A stretch of 64,000 bases of DNA. It comes from Brevibacillus panacihumi W25. GTDB taxonomy: Bacteria; Bacillota; Bacilli; Brevibacillales; Brevibacillaceae. The stretch is taken from contig NZ_KI629787.1 of NCBI RefSeq assembly GCF_000503775.1, positions 149,870 through 213,869 of the forward strand, in the 5' to 3' direction. The notes under the pieces were generated by a model. It made no database searches. It had not been told where the DNA came from and saw only the letters and a program-made list of their open reading frames with translations. The position numbers and the translations under genes were made by a program. Of the stretch, positions 7,935 through 14,825 are shown in pieces. The first letter of the stretch is position 1. Every line of letters begins with the position of its first letter.

Positions 7935-8810
7935 ATGCAGCTAATCGAGGAGTTTGAACTGTTCCTTTTAGAAAACGGGATTGCGCCAAAAACCATCGAG
8001 TCGTACGTTGGCGACGTAAAGGCGTTTTGTGCGTTCCTGACAGGAATGGGAGTGGAGCAGCTCGCTGACTTGAAACGATTCTACGTCTCCAGCTACAAAA
8101 ACCACCTCATGGAAAACAAGTACGCAGTGGCCACCATCAACAAGAAAATCAATTCGCTACAGGCGTTCAACCTGTTCCTGATCGACCGTAAGCTGACCAC
8201 TGAGCAAGTCGTCACGCTGCGCAAAGACAGGATCAAGGTGGCCGCAGGAAGCGAGGGTGTAGTAGAGGTGTTTTCGGAGCAGGAGGTCAACCACCTGCTC
8301 TTTTTCGTCCAGGACAGGAGTAAAGTCATCCTGCGTAACCACCTGATCGTTTGGCTGCTACTGTACACAGGGGTACGTGTGAGCGAGCTTTGCGGCATCC
8401 AGCTTAGTGACTTGGACTACCTCACAAATACACTTCGGGTAACGGGAAAGGGTGGCAAGTACAGGGAGATTCCGCTTCGGCCTGATCTTGTGGATCTGAT
8501 TAAAGAGTACATCCGAACAGTACGGCAGGAAAACAAGCATCGGGACAGTCCCTACCTACTGCTCAGTCAACGAGCCGAGAAGATGCACAAGGACGCGGTC
8601 AACACGCTGCTGGAAGGCTTGGAGAAGCAGCTCGGCTTCAAGCTGTACCCGCACAAGTTCCGCCACACCTTCTGCTCCCGCTTGCTCAAGAGAGGCGTGC
8701 CACTCACCACCGTCTCGAAACTTGCCGGACACGCTCACATCCAGACGACGGCGCACTACTACATCAACACCAGCAGACAGGACAAGGAGCAGGCTGTAGC
8801 CTTGCTGTAA
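7935..8810 (+). CDS. Tyrosine recombinase 1 (XerC/D-like), unit B
   Basis: A 291-aa site-specific recombinase. The N-terminal SAM-like core-binding domain (about 1-90) is followed by the catalytic domain with the full set: Arg148 (YTGVRVSEL), Lys172 (TGKGGKYR), His240 and Arg243 (HKFRHTF), His266 (AGHAHIQ) and Tyr275 or 276 (HYYINTS). A strong AGGAGG precedes ATG 7935. It is close to the protein at 27599-28474 in unit C and clearly different from recombinase 2 at 16703. It should cut and rejoin DNA at short sites, perhaps the cassette junction or the unit ends; the target is inferred. Confidence 0.93.
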   Translation: MQLIEEFELFLLENGIAPKTIESYVGDVKAFCAFLTGMGVEQLADLKRFYVSSYKNHLMENKYAVATINKKINSLQAFNLFLIDRKLTTEQVVTLRKDRIKVAAGSEGVVEVFSEQEVNHLLFFVQDRSKVILRNHLIVWLLLYTGVRVSELCGIQLSDLDYLTNTLRVTGKGGKYREIPLRPDLVDLIKEYIRTVRQENKHRDSPYLLLSQRAEKMHKDAVNTLLEGLEKQLGFKLYPHKFRHTFCSRLLKRGVPLTTVSKLAGHAHIQTTAHYYINTSRQDKEQAVALL

Positions 8811-8829
8811 ATGAATCAGGAGGGATTCC

Positions 8830-9111
8830 ATGAATAGCGTACAGGATAAATATGAAGAGCTTGTTGGCAAGGAGGATACGCTGATACGGGGTACAAGGAC
8901 ATGCGAGAAAGCGTTGTATCTCTTAAAGGATGAGCTACTGTACAAACAACGGGGAGAAACATGCCAGGATACACTCAAGGAAGTGTGCGAATGGATTCAA
9001 CAGCGGGAAGAAAAGCTGCGCAGGGAGATTTTTGCGGTACGCTGGGAAATGACCGTTCTCGCCTGCCAATTTCCCTCGGCAAACAAACAAGCGGAAGAAA
9101 GTCCACTGTGA
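8830..9111 (+). CDS. Small charged helical protein after recombinase 1
   Basis: A 93-aa protein, highly charged and predicted all-helical, with a likely coiled coil (WIQQREEKLRREIFAVRWEM). A GGAGGG ribosome site lies ahead of ATG 8830. It follows the recombinase by 20 bases, in the same order as 28489-28764 in unit C, so it may be a co-transcribed accessory or directionality factor. The family is not recognised. Its stop lies two bases from the stop of the convergent Xre gene. Confidence 0.7.
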   Translation: MNSVQDKYEELVGKEDTLIRGTRTCEKALYLLKDELLYKQRGETCQDTLKEVCEWIQQREEKLRREIFAVRWEMTVLACQFPSANKQAEESPL

Positions 9112-9112
9112 C

Positions 9113-9466
9113 TTACTTCCGCTTTTCTTCTTCCCAAGAAAAAACCGTTTTCATCAACGCTAAAACAAGGGCTTGGTCGGCCACAGGACGTTCAGAGAGC
9201 ATGACGACAATTTGCCCAAGAGGGGTTTGAACATCGAGCGGATCAACGGAATGCAGGAGCTGCTCCAAGGAAGTCCCAAGGCTGCGGGCAATTTTCAGCA
9301 GGGTTTCGAGGGTAAGGTTCTTCTCTCCCCGCTCAATTTGACCGATGTAGTTGGTGTGCAGTCCAGAGCGCTCACCGAGTTGTTCCTGGCTGAGCCCCTG
9401 TTCCAGACGGAGACTGCGGATACGTTCACCTAGCATTTTTGCAAGTTGTTTCGTGCTCTCTTCCAT
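9113..9466 (-). CDS. Xre-family HTH transcriptional regulator, unit B
   Basis: A 117-aa repressor-like protein with an N-terminal helix-turn-helix: LRLEQGLSQEQLGERSGLHT then YIGQIERGEKNLTLETL (residues about 15-60). The C-terminal tail is unassigned. It is transcribed toward the recombinase operon and away from the membrane protein gene at 9664, so it probably controls the divergent promoter region 9476-9561 and perhaps itself. The unit C copy is at 28775-29128. Confidence 0.9.
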   Translation of the reverse strand: MEESTKQLAKMLGERIRSLRLEQGLSQEQLGERSGLHTNYIGQIERGEKNLTLETLLKIARSLGTSLEQLLHSVDPLDVQTPLGQIVVMLSERPVADQALVLALMKTVFSWEEEKRK

Positions 9467-9475
9467 TTGGTACCA

Positions 9476-9561
9476 CCTCTAGTCAAGCGTACTAGAGGGT
9501 AAAAACCATTTACACACACTATAAATAGTAATTGACTACCAATTAACATCTATAAGATAAT
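9476..9561 (+). promoter_or_regulatory. Divergent control region: inverted-repeat operator and promoter
   Basis: CCTCTAGT (9476-9483) and ACTAGAGG (9491-9498) form a perfect 8-bp inverted repeat with a 7-bp spacer CAAGCGT, a likely operator for the Xre protein. TTGACT (9532-9537) and GATAAT (9556-9561), 18 bp apart, form a promoter toward 9664. The spacer CAAGCGTAC, the ACACACACTATA motif and the promoter region are conserved at the same place in unit C (29140-29240). Confidence 0.6.
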
Positions 9562-9663
9562 ATAGGAAGATTCTACTAGATTCGATGAAATCATCTATGT
9601 TCCGACAACTAATGAAAAAACGTTTAGATAGGCCAAAAGTCATCAAGGGAGGATGTACAAGGA

Positions 9664-10152
9664 ATGGGAGCAGGTAAAAAGATCCTCAACGGCATGAACA
9701 AATTCTACAGCTTCATGACGAGTCTGGGGATCATCGTCCTAGCGGTGTGGTTCATCGCTTCATGGATGGGAGTAGATGTACAGGGGAAAATTGAAGAAGC
9801 TGTTGAACCAGGCAAAAAGTATGTGGAGGCCATTAAAGCTAGTTCGCTCCAGCAATACTCGACCGAACCACTGGGTGAGGTGCTAGAGTACTTGCACTCG
9901 GAGCCAAAGTGGACGTTCAGCGAATCGAACGGGAAGAAATTCGTAGAGTTTTCTGGTTTGTACTACTCGGAAATGGAAAACTACGAGTTGCAACTCAAGT
10001 TCGAGCTTTTGGATAATGGCACCTTTGAGGTTTCCTACGTGGCAGTAGACGGATTTCTTCTTGGAAACATGGAGGCTGTCATGTTTTTGAGGAAAACCTT
10101 CAATGATTACGATACCATTCGTCAAGCGACTAGCCAAATTAATAATAGTTAA
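9664..10152 (+). CDS. Small single-pass membrane protein, unit B
   Basis: A 162-aa protein with an N-terminal amphipathic start (KKILNGMNKFYSFMTSLG), one hydrophobic helix (about residues 20-40: GIIVLAVWFIASWMG), then a soluble domain. A conserved partner in unit C (29324) shares the first ~100 residues but is cut by IS21. GGGAGG precedes the start. The function is unknown; its place under the Xre-controlled promoter suggests a maintenance or host-interaction role. Confidence 0.7.
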   Translation: MGAGKKILNGMNKFYSFMTSLGIIVLAVWFIASWMGVDVQGKIEEAVEPGKKYVEAIKASSLQQYSTEPLGEVLEYLHSEPKWTFSESNGKKFVEFSGLYYSEMENYELQLKFELLDNGTFEVSYVAVDGFLLGNMEAVMFLRKTFNDYDTIRQATSQINNS

Positions 10153-10203
10153 TCATCGCCGGTAACAAATGAACGCAAATACAAAGTGAAGGGGAAAAAG
10201 AAA

Positions 10204-10356
10204 ATGATTGTAAAATGGGCAATTGGCGGAGCTGTGGTTGGTGCCATCTACTGGATGTTCAACTCTAGTGACATTGATTTCTTGGTGTCCGTGGCTTTCG
10301 GTGGCATTGCCGGAGTCGCCATTCGGAAATGGCTGTTCCGTACTTTCTGGCAATAA
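10204..10356 (+). CDS. 50-aa hydrophobic membrane protein
   Basis: ATG 10204 follows AAGGGGAAAAAG. The peptide begins MIVKWAIGGAVVGAIYW and has two hydrophobic stretches rich in Gly and Ala (AFGGIAGVAI), ending in a basic KWLF. It looks like a small two-helix membrane peptide. No family is recognised. It lies between the membrane protein and a five-gene run of small cytosolic proteins. Confidence 0.55.
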   Translation: MIVKWAIGGAVVGAIYWMFNSSDIDFLVSVAFGGIAGVAIRKWLFRTFWQ

Positions 10357-10442
10357 TCAATCAATTGATTTTCCAACGAATAACGGGGATTTCCTTCTGC
10401 TACGGCAGACAGGGAGTCCCTTTTTCATTTCTGGAGGGATTA

Positions 10443-10883
10443 ATGATGCGGACAATCAAAACCATTCAGGATGTACGACTGCTGCGACAGGCGCGGGTGT
10501 TTTCATATGCGTTTACTTCCTACTTGAAGGAAGAGTTTTCCGGACTAAAAGAAGCTTTTGACTTCGACGGTTTGGACGAAGATTTCACGTTGGACATGTA
10601 CGGCTTCATGGTTGTCTTGGAGAAAGGCGACAATCTACGGGATTTGTCCGTGGTGGGACTGGAGCGCAAACGTGAAGGTTTACTAGGAAGCCTGCCGGAG
10701 TTTGTCGAGAAAGTGGAACGGAACGGAGAGTGCTGGTACAAGGTCGTGGTCATTTACACCAATGAGTACGGGATGGTCTTTTACCTTCCTCTTGAAGTTG
10801 TAACGGACGATGAAATGAAAACCTGGCTGGAAGAACAGGCTGAAAGAGATGCTATTTTTCAAGGGACGGGGGAAGGAAGATGA
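10443..10883 (+). CDS. Unknown acidic cytosolic protein, ~146 aa
   Basis: GGAGGG stands just before tandem ATG codons at 10443 and 10446; the longer frame upstream has no ribosome site. The protein is mixed alpha/beta and acidic, with DFDGLDEDFTLDMYGFMVV and YTNEYGMVFYLPLEVV. No family is recognised. Its stop overlaps the next start in an ATGA arrangement, so the two are probably co-translated. Confidence 0.65.
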   Translation: MMRTIKTIQDVRLLRQARVFSYAFTSYLKEEFSGLKEAFDFDGLDEDFTLDMYGFMVVLEKGDNLRDLSVVGLERKREGLLGSLPEFVEKVERNGECWYKVVVIYTNEYGMVFYLPLEVVTDDEMKTWLEEQAERDAIFQGTGEGR

Positions 10884-11125
10884 ACAAAGAAGAGTTGATT
10901 CGGGAGTTCAAGCGGGAGTTAAAAGGAGGATACCCGCTGTACCTTGAAGATAGACGCATCTTGTATGTCATGAACGGACTGCTGTTCATTCGGAAAATCG
11001 AGTGTGAAGGCGGAGAAATTCAAGTCAACATCGACAGAGTGCGGGTGATACTGGACGAACTGGCGAATAAACGCATTCGCGAAATGAAAGAAGCGATTGA
11101 AATACAGCGATTTCTTGAGGAGTAG
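10880..11125 (+). CDS. Unknown 81-aa protein
   Basis: It begins inside the stop of the previous gene (ATGA) and has a GGAAG-type ribosome site within that gene. It is highly charged, with an amphipathic C-terminal helix (ANKRIREMKEAIEIQRFLEE). No family is recognised. The tight coupling suggests it works with the 146-aa protein. Confidence 0.6.
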   Translation: MNKEELIREFKRELKGGYPLYLEDRRILYVMNGLLFIRKIECEGGEIQVNIDRVRVILDELANKRIREMKEAIEIQRFLEE

Positions 11126-11196
11126 TTGAAAAGACAATGAACTAGGAGCTCGCTGTTTTGGGGAGTCCCTTTTTCTCAGAAATGGGAGGAGAACAT

Positions 11197-11676
11197 ATGA
11201 ACGATACGGTGGTAACTGAAACAGGACATACACCAGCTAAGCGAGTCAGCATTGTCTCGGTAAAAATGGTACGGGAGTCTAGTCTCCTGTACCCGCAAAG
11301 ACGAATCAGAATGGCTAGCGATGCTGCAGGACTATTTCGGCAGTTTCTGGATGCAACGGATCGGGAACAGTTCTTGTTGCTCTGCCTGAATACCAAAAAT
11401 GAGCCAACAGCTATTCACACGGTTTCAGTTGGTTCACTGGATGCTTCCATCGTACATCCCCGTGAGACATTTAAGATCGCGATTCTCTCCAATTCGGCAT
11501 CCATCATTGTAGCGCATTCCCATCCGAGCGGCGACCCTACTCCCAGCAGAGAAGACATTGAAGTAACAAAAAGACTTCAAGAAGCTGGTGAACTGCTGGG
11601 CATCACTGTTTTGGATCACATTGTGGTGGGAGTAGAGGGTGCCTACGTAAGCCTAAAGGAAAAGGGGTACATGTAA
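11197..11676 (+). CDS. radC: RadC-like JAB-domain protein
   Basis: A 159-aa protein with the JAMM/JAB metal motif AHSHPSGDPTPSREDIEVTK that defines RadC-like proteins. It lacks the N-terminal helix-hairpin-helix part of chromosomal RadC, as is usual for plasmid and phage forms. Such proteins are common on mobile elements; their function is not settled and a repair role has been questioned. ATG 11197 follows GGGAGGAG at good spacing. Confidence 0.9.
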   Translation: MNDTVVTETGHTPAKRVSIVSVKMVRESSLLYPQRRIRMASDAAGLFRQFLDATDREQFLLLCLNTKNEPTAIHTVSVGSLDASIVHPRETFKIAILSNSASIIVAHSHPSGDPTPSREDIEVTKRLQEAGELLGITVLDHIVVGVEGAYVSLKEKGYM

Positions 11677-11678
11677 AG

Positions 11679-12005
11679 ATGGAAGCGCGGAAAATGTTTT
11701 CAACGGACAGATACGTGACACGTGGGGTCAATGAAGTCGTGCCGATTGAATTACAGCGGATGCTGTGGAGCATCCTTGAGAAACGGCAGGTACGGGGAGA
11801 TCAGTTGGATCACCTCCAAATCTTTGAACTTTCGGCTGAATGGGTAGACGGGGAGCCGTTGCAGAAGGTACTGAACCGACAGGAACAGCCTTTCCATGAG
11901 GAAGTGATTTACGTGGATCATACCGAGAATCTAGCGATCGGAGTTACGGTTTGGATCATCGATTCAGGGACGTACAGTACAGCTTTACTACCGGAGGAAT
12001 ACTGA
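11679..12005 (+). CDS. DUF960-like protein
   Basis: A 108-aa protein with the pattern RYVTRGVNEVVPIELQRMLW near the N-terminus and IDSGTYSTALLPEEY at the end, which matches my memory of DUF960, a family of unknown function common on phages and integrative elements of Firmicutes. It lies two bases after the RadC stop, so the two are probably one operon. Confidence 0.7.
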   Translation: MEARKMFSTDRYVTRGVNEVVPIELQRMLWSILEKRQVRGDQLDHLQIFELSAEWVDGEPLQKVLNRQEQPFHEEVIYVDHTENLAIGVTVWIIDSGTYSTALLPEEY

Positions 12006-12049
12006 GGCGGTAAACGCGAAACACCACATTTGGAAAGGAGGAATCAGGC

Positions 12050-12187
12050 ATGCATCCAGTTCTTCAAGCTGTGATCTGGGACATAGCGGAACGAGTCCTT
12101 GATGGAATGAGTAGGGACGAAGCCATTGCTCAGGTAGCGAACGAGCACGGGCTTCTTGCGGAAGATCTACACACATTGTTGCAGTAA
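12050..12187 (+). CDS. 45-aa helical protein
   Basis: ATG 12050 is preceded by a strong GGAAAGGAGGAA. The peptide (start MHPVLQAVIWDIAERVL) is all-helical, with DGMSRDEAIAQVANEHG. No family is recognised. It is the last of the small-gene run. A T-run follows at 12245-12255 but without a strong stem. Confidence 0.6.
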   Translation: MHPVLQAVIWDIAERVLDGMSRDEAIAQVANEHGLLAEDLHTLLQ

Positions 12188-12285
12188 ACGGATGAGTCCC
12201 GGCTGGTACAGTTGCCGGGATACATGGGCAGACAGTGTTTGCCCTCTTTTTTTTGCTTTCACATACATAGAAACATTTTCATAAA

Positions 12286-12309
12286 GTCGACGTCGACGTC
12301 GGTGTCGAC
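12286..12309 (+). promoter_or_regulatory. Iterated GTCGAC operator upstream of the RHH gene
   Basis: Four 6-bp units in a row: GTCGAC, GTCGAC, GTCGGT, GTCGAC. Three are perfect palindromes. The array lies 27 bases before the start of the RHH-like protein. Ribbon-helix-helix repressors of plasmid copy-number and partition systems bind tandem short repeats of this sort, so autoregulation is likely but inferred. Confidence 0.6.
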
Positions 12310-12336
12310 TACAAAAAAAGTCATGGAGGGAATACC

Positions 12337-12816
12337 ATGTTTGAACGACGGAAACGGAATTGGAACCTTACAGGGACACAAAATAGTAACCAACAAGAAG
12401 GAGCTACACATGGAATCAACTGGGGGAATGAACACCACGTAAACAATGACTGGGTTCCAGACAAAAGTGAAGGCACGGAAATGGAAGATGGCTGGGAAGA
12501 AGAGGATGCGGATCTTTTTGTACCAGCAGAAGAGAGTCGCAGCAGACGAAATCCAAAGGGCCAGTCTAGGCAGGGCTTTTCAGAACGTGAAACGTCAAAA
12601 ATCACTGGAATTGCTCATGCCTCCCCTTCCTACCCTGGGTTGCAAAAACGGCCCGATTTTCATGAGCAGCATAAAAAGCTAACGGTCTACGTGGATCGAG
12701 AGTTGATGGATACAATGGAAAAGCTGAAAAAGGAGCGGTACATCCCCAGCTACAGTTGGCTGGTAGCGGAAGCTATCCACCACTATCTCAATAGAATCGG
12801 AAACAAAGTTGAATAG
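12337..12816 (+). CDS. Ribbon-helix-helix-type DNA-binding protein
   Basis: A 159-aa protein. The first ~110 residues are polar and probably disordered. The last ~45 fit a ribbon-helix-helix fold: beta strand KKLTVYVDRELMDTMEKLKK, then SYSWLVAEAIHHYL. ATGGAGGG precedes the start. The GTCGAC array just upstream is a likely operator. Proteins of this build act in plasmid copy control, partition or relaxosome formation. It lies beside the hairpin-dense region 12881-13179, which suggests a replication or transfer function for the pair. Confidence 0.7.
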   Translation: MFERRKRNWNLTGTQNSNQQEGATHGINWGNEHHVNNDWVPDKSEGTEMEDGWEEEDADLFVPAEESRSRRNPKGQSRQGFSERETSKITGIAHASPSYPGLQKRPDFHEQHKKLTVYVDRELMDTMEKLKKERYIPSYSWLVAEAIHHYLNRIGNKVE

Positions 12817-12880
12817 ATGTAGCCGTTCCTTCCCAGTTGTTAGGATGGAATAGTTAATTTTCGTTATCGAAAAAAAGTAC

Positions 12881-13179
12881 TTGAATTCTGTGTAAGTGAC
12901 GTGATATAGTTTGTTTACAAATAAATACCTCGACAAAAGGCAGCCCCTGCGGGAATACATGTATTCCGGGAAGCAAGCTAACAGTCAGTTAATACGGACA
13001 GTAACCAAGTACGCAGTCCGTAACGAGACGCCCATTAACACGAGGAATTTTTTCAGAGCCGTTGTGCTCACAGGCTTATTTAAGTCTGTACGAAAGGATT
13101 CTTGTTGTTAACGAGCGTCCTTTTTGCGTCTCCAAAAAGGAGCTCGACAATCGAGGTTTTGATAGTCAGACACTGACTA
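12881..13179 (+). other. Hairpin-dense non-coding region (candidate origin or small RNA)
   Basis: No supportable gene lies between 12817 and 13326. A promoter-like TTGAAT (12881-12886) and TATAGT (12905-12910), 18 bp apart, leads into a series of inverted repeats: GGAATACATGTATTCC (12952-12967), TACGGAC/GTCCGTA (12993-12999/13016-13022), a 13-bp stem 13112-13124/13134-13146 built on TCCTTTTT/AAAAAGGA, CTCGA/TCGAG (13143-13155) and TAGTCAG/CTGACTA (13163-13179). Such density is usual in replication or transfer origins and structured RNAs. I cannot tell which. Confidence 0.5.
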
Positions 13180-13326
13180 AAAATGATTCAGCTGTTCACT
13201 AATACGGAAAGGAGGAGCATTTCAGGGGCACTTATGTTTCTCCCCCTTCTTTGTTCAATCTTGGTTTCTTGACAAAAGCATGCAGTAGATTCACTTGTTC
13301 AATCCAGGGATATGGAGGTCAATAAT

Positions 13327-13896
13327 ATGGTTCACAATAAAGTGATTTTGACGGTTTCGGATATTGAGTTGATTCATGAGATGTGCAATGGGAAAATTCC
13401 TCTCTACCAAATAGCTGCTAATTTTCAAACGTATAACGGGACTTTACTAACTGACTTTGCAAAGGAAGAAATAAAAGAGGTGTATCAAGCGTTTATAAAT
13501 CGGCTAAGTGCGCTCGAACTACCTCCAAATGAGGCGTTTATCTCTGATGATGGCATTACAGCACACTGGTATCCGCCATTTCCTTTTTTCTTCGAAAACC
13601 CAATTGATTTCTACAATTTACTTGAAAACTTCCAAAGTTACCTGAATACGTTTGGTTTCACGAAAGGGACTATTATGGACCTTACATGGGATGATCAGGC
13701 GAACAAACTGACCAACGAGGAAGCTCTCTACCAAAGATTGTTTGGGGTAAGTATTCAAGCTGAAAAACTAGAATATAGCCATATTACAGATCAATTAAGC
13801 AACCATCGATCGAAATTGTGGCGTTCCATTTTGGTATATGACTTTAGATCAGATAAAGGCATTACAGGTGATCCTTTTCCCAAAGGGTTCTACTAA
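13327..13896 (+). CDS. Unknown protein, 189 aa, paralogue of next gene
   Basis: ATG 13327 follows GGAGGT at good spacing. The middle has ISDDGITAHWYPPFPFFFEN and DFYNLLENFQSYL. This resembles DPESLTAVWEIPEARRFL and EFYKMRDNFLKML in the next protein, so the two probably share a domain. No known family is recognised. It lies between the hairpin region and the DUF927 gene, so a role in element replication or regulation is possible. Confidence 0.65.
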   Translation: MVHNKVILTVSDIELIHEMCNGKIPLYQIAANFQTYNGTLLTDFAKEEIKEVYQAFINRLSALELPPNEAFISDDGITAHWYPPFPFFFENPIDFYNLLENFQSYLNTFGFTKGTIMDLTWDDQANKLTNEEALYQRLFGVSIQAEKLEYSHITDQLSNHRSKLWRSILVYDFRSDKGITGDPFPKGFY

Positions 13897-13979
13897 GCAC
13901 TTAGTGTAAAGGAACTCAATTGCATGTCACCGATTTTTTCAAATCCAATCACTGCACCAGAAAAATGGAGGTAATGTTC

Positions 13980-14642
13980 ATGAAGAATCAAGTAAACAAC
14001 CGCATTCAAGCAAAAGCATTCGGAGTTCAACATCCAGTGGTAGTACCAAAGGTGGGGCAGGAAGCAATGAGGGATCAGGATTTGGCTATGGGATCTTTAA
14101 TGAAATTCGTTGACCAGTACCTCGTGGAAGAGAAGATGAAGGCCAACTACCTCGTTGAAATGTTCGATGATTTTCATGATGAGGATTTGAACGAGGCATT
14201 TAACGAGGCAGTCCAGTACTTCCATAGAAATTACCGCCCGTTCATTGAAGTCCATTTCATGGATTACAAGGGACAGCCTGTTGATCAACTGACCTCCGAA
14301 CAACGTTTAGTAATGATTGCCGAGCTCCAACAGGCACTGAAGGAGCTCCCCTTGGTTCCGCTTACCCTTATGTATGATCCCGAATCCCTGACAGCCGTTT
14401 GGGAGATACCGGAAGCAAGAAGGTTCCTCTCTGAGCAAGAGTTTTACAAAATGCGTGATAACTTTCTCAAGATGCTCATCAGCATAGATTTTAGCACGCC
14501 TGTCCCCACAGAAGATTACTATGATAGCGAACTGAGGTACCATAGTATCCCGATGATCAAGCTATACCATGATTACCAGAACAAGATAAAACCCTTGCAA
14601 GATTTTGATCAGATTTGTGGAATCGAAGTTTGCGTCAGATAA
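13980..14642 (+). CDS. Unknown protein, 220 aa, paralogue of previous gene
   Basis: ATG 13980 is preceded by GGAGGT seven bases upstream, which decides the start over 13920 and 13974. The N-terminal half is acidic and helical (EEKMKANYLVEMFDDFHDED). The C-terminal half carries the domain shared with 13327-13896. No family is recognised. Only 83 bases separate it from its sister gene. Confidence 0.65.
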   Translation: MKNQVNNRIQAKAFGVQHPVVVPKVGQEAMRDQDLAMGSLMKFVDQYLVEEKMKANYLVEMFDDFHDEDLNEAFNEAVQYFHRNYRPFIEVHFMDYKGQPVDQLTSEQRLVMIAELQQALKELPLVPLTLMYDPESLTAVWEIPEARRFLSEQEFYKMRDNFLKMLISIDFSTPVPTEDYYDSELRYHSIPMIKLYHDYQNKIKPLQDFDQICGIEVCVR

Positions 14643-14825
14643 GTGATGCTTCTGGTGGATCCAGGCACGAATAGTAGCCAGAAAATGGAACGAATCCGAT
14701 TTCAAGTAGAAATTATATATATGTGACCGTTCGGAATGGTATCGTTCCTGATGCCGTAGGGGTGACATGTATACCAGTAAACCAGGGGAGGGTACTCCCC
14801 TCCTCCCCCTGGAAAGGAGTCAAAC

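Noticed and set aside
12911..13111. 66-aa open frame in the hairpin region
   Set aside because: TTG start without ribosome site and overlapping several inverted repeats; composition not protein-like.
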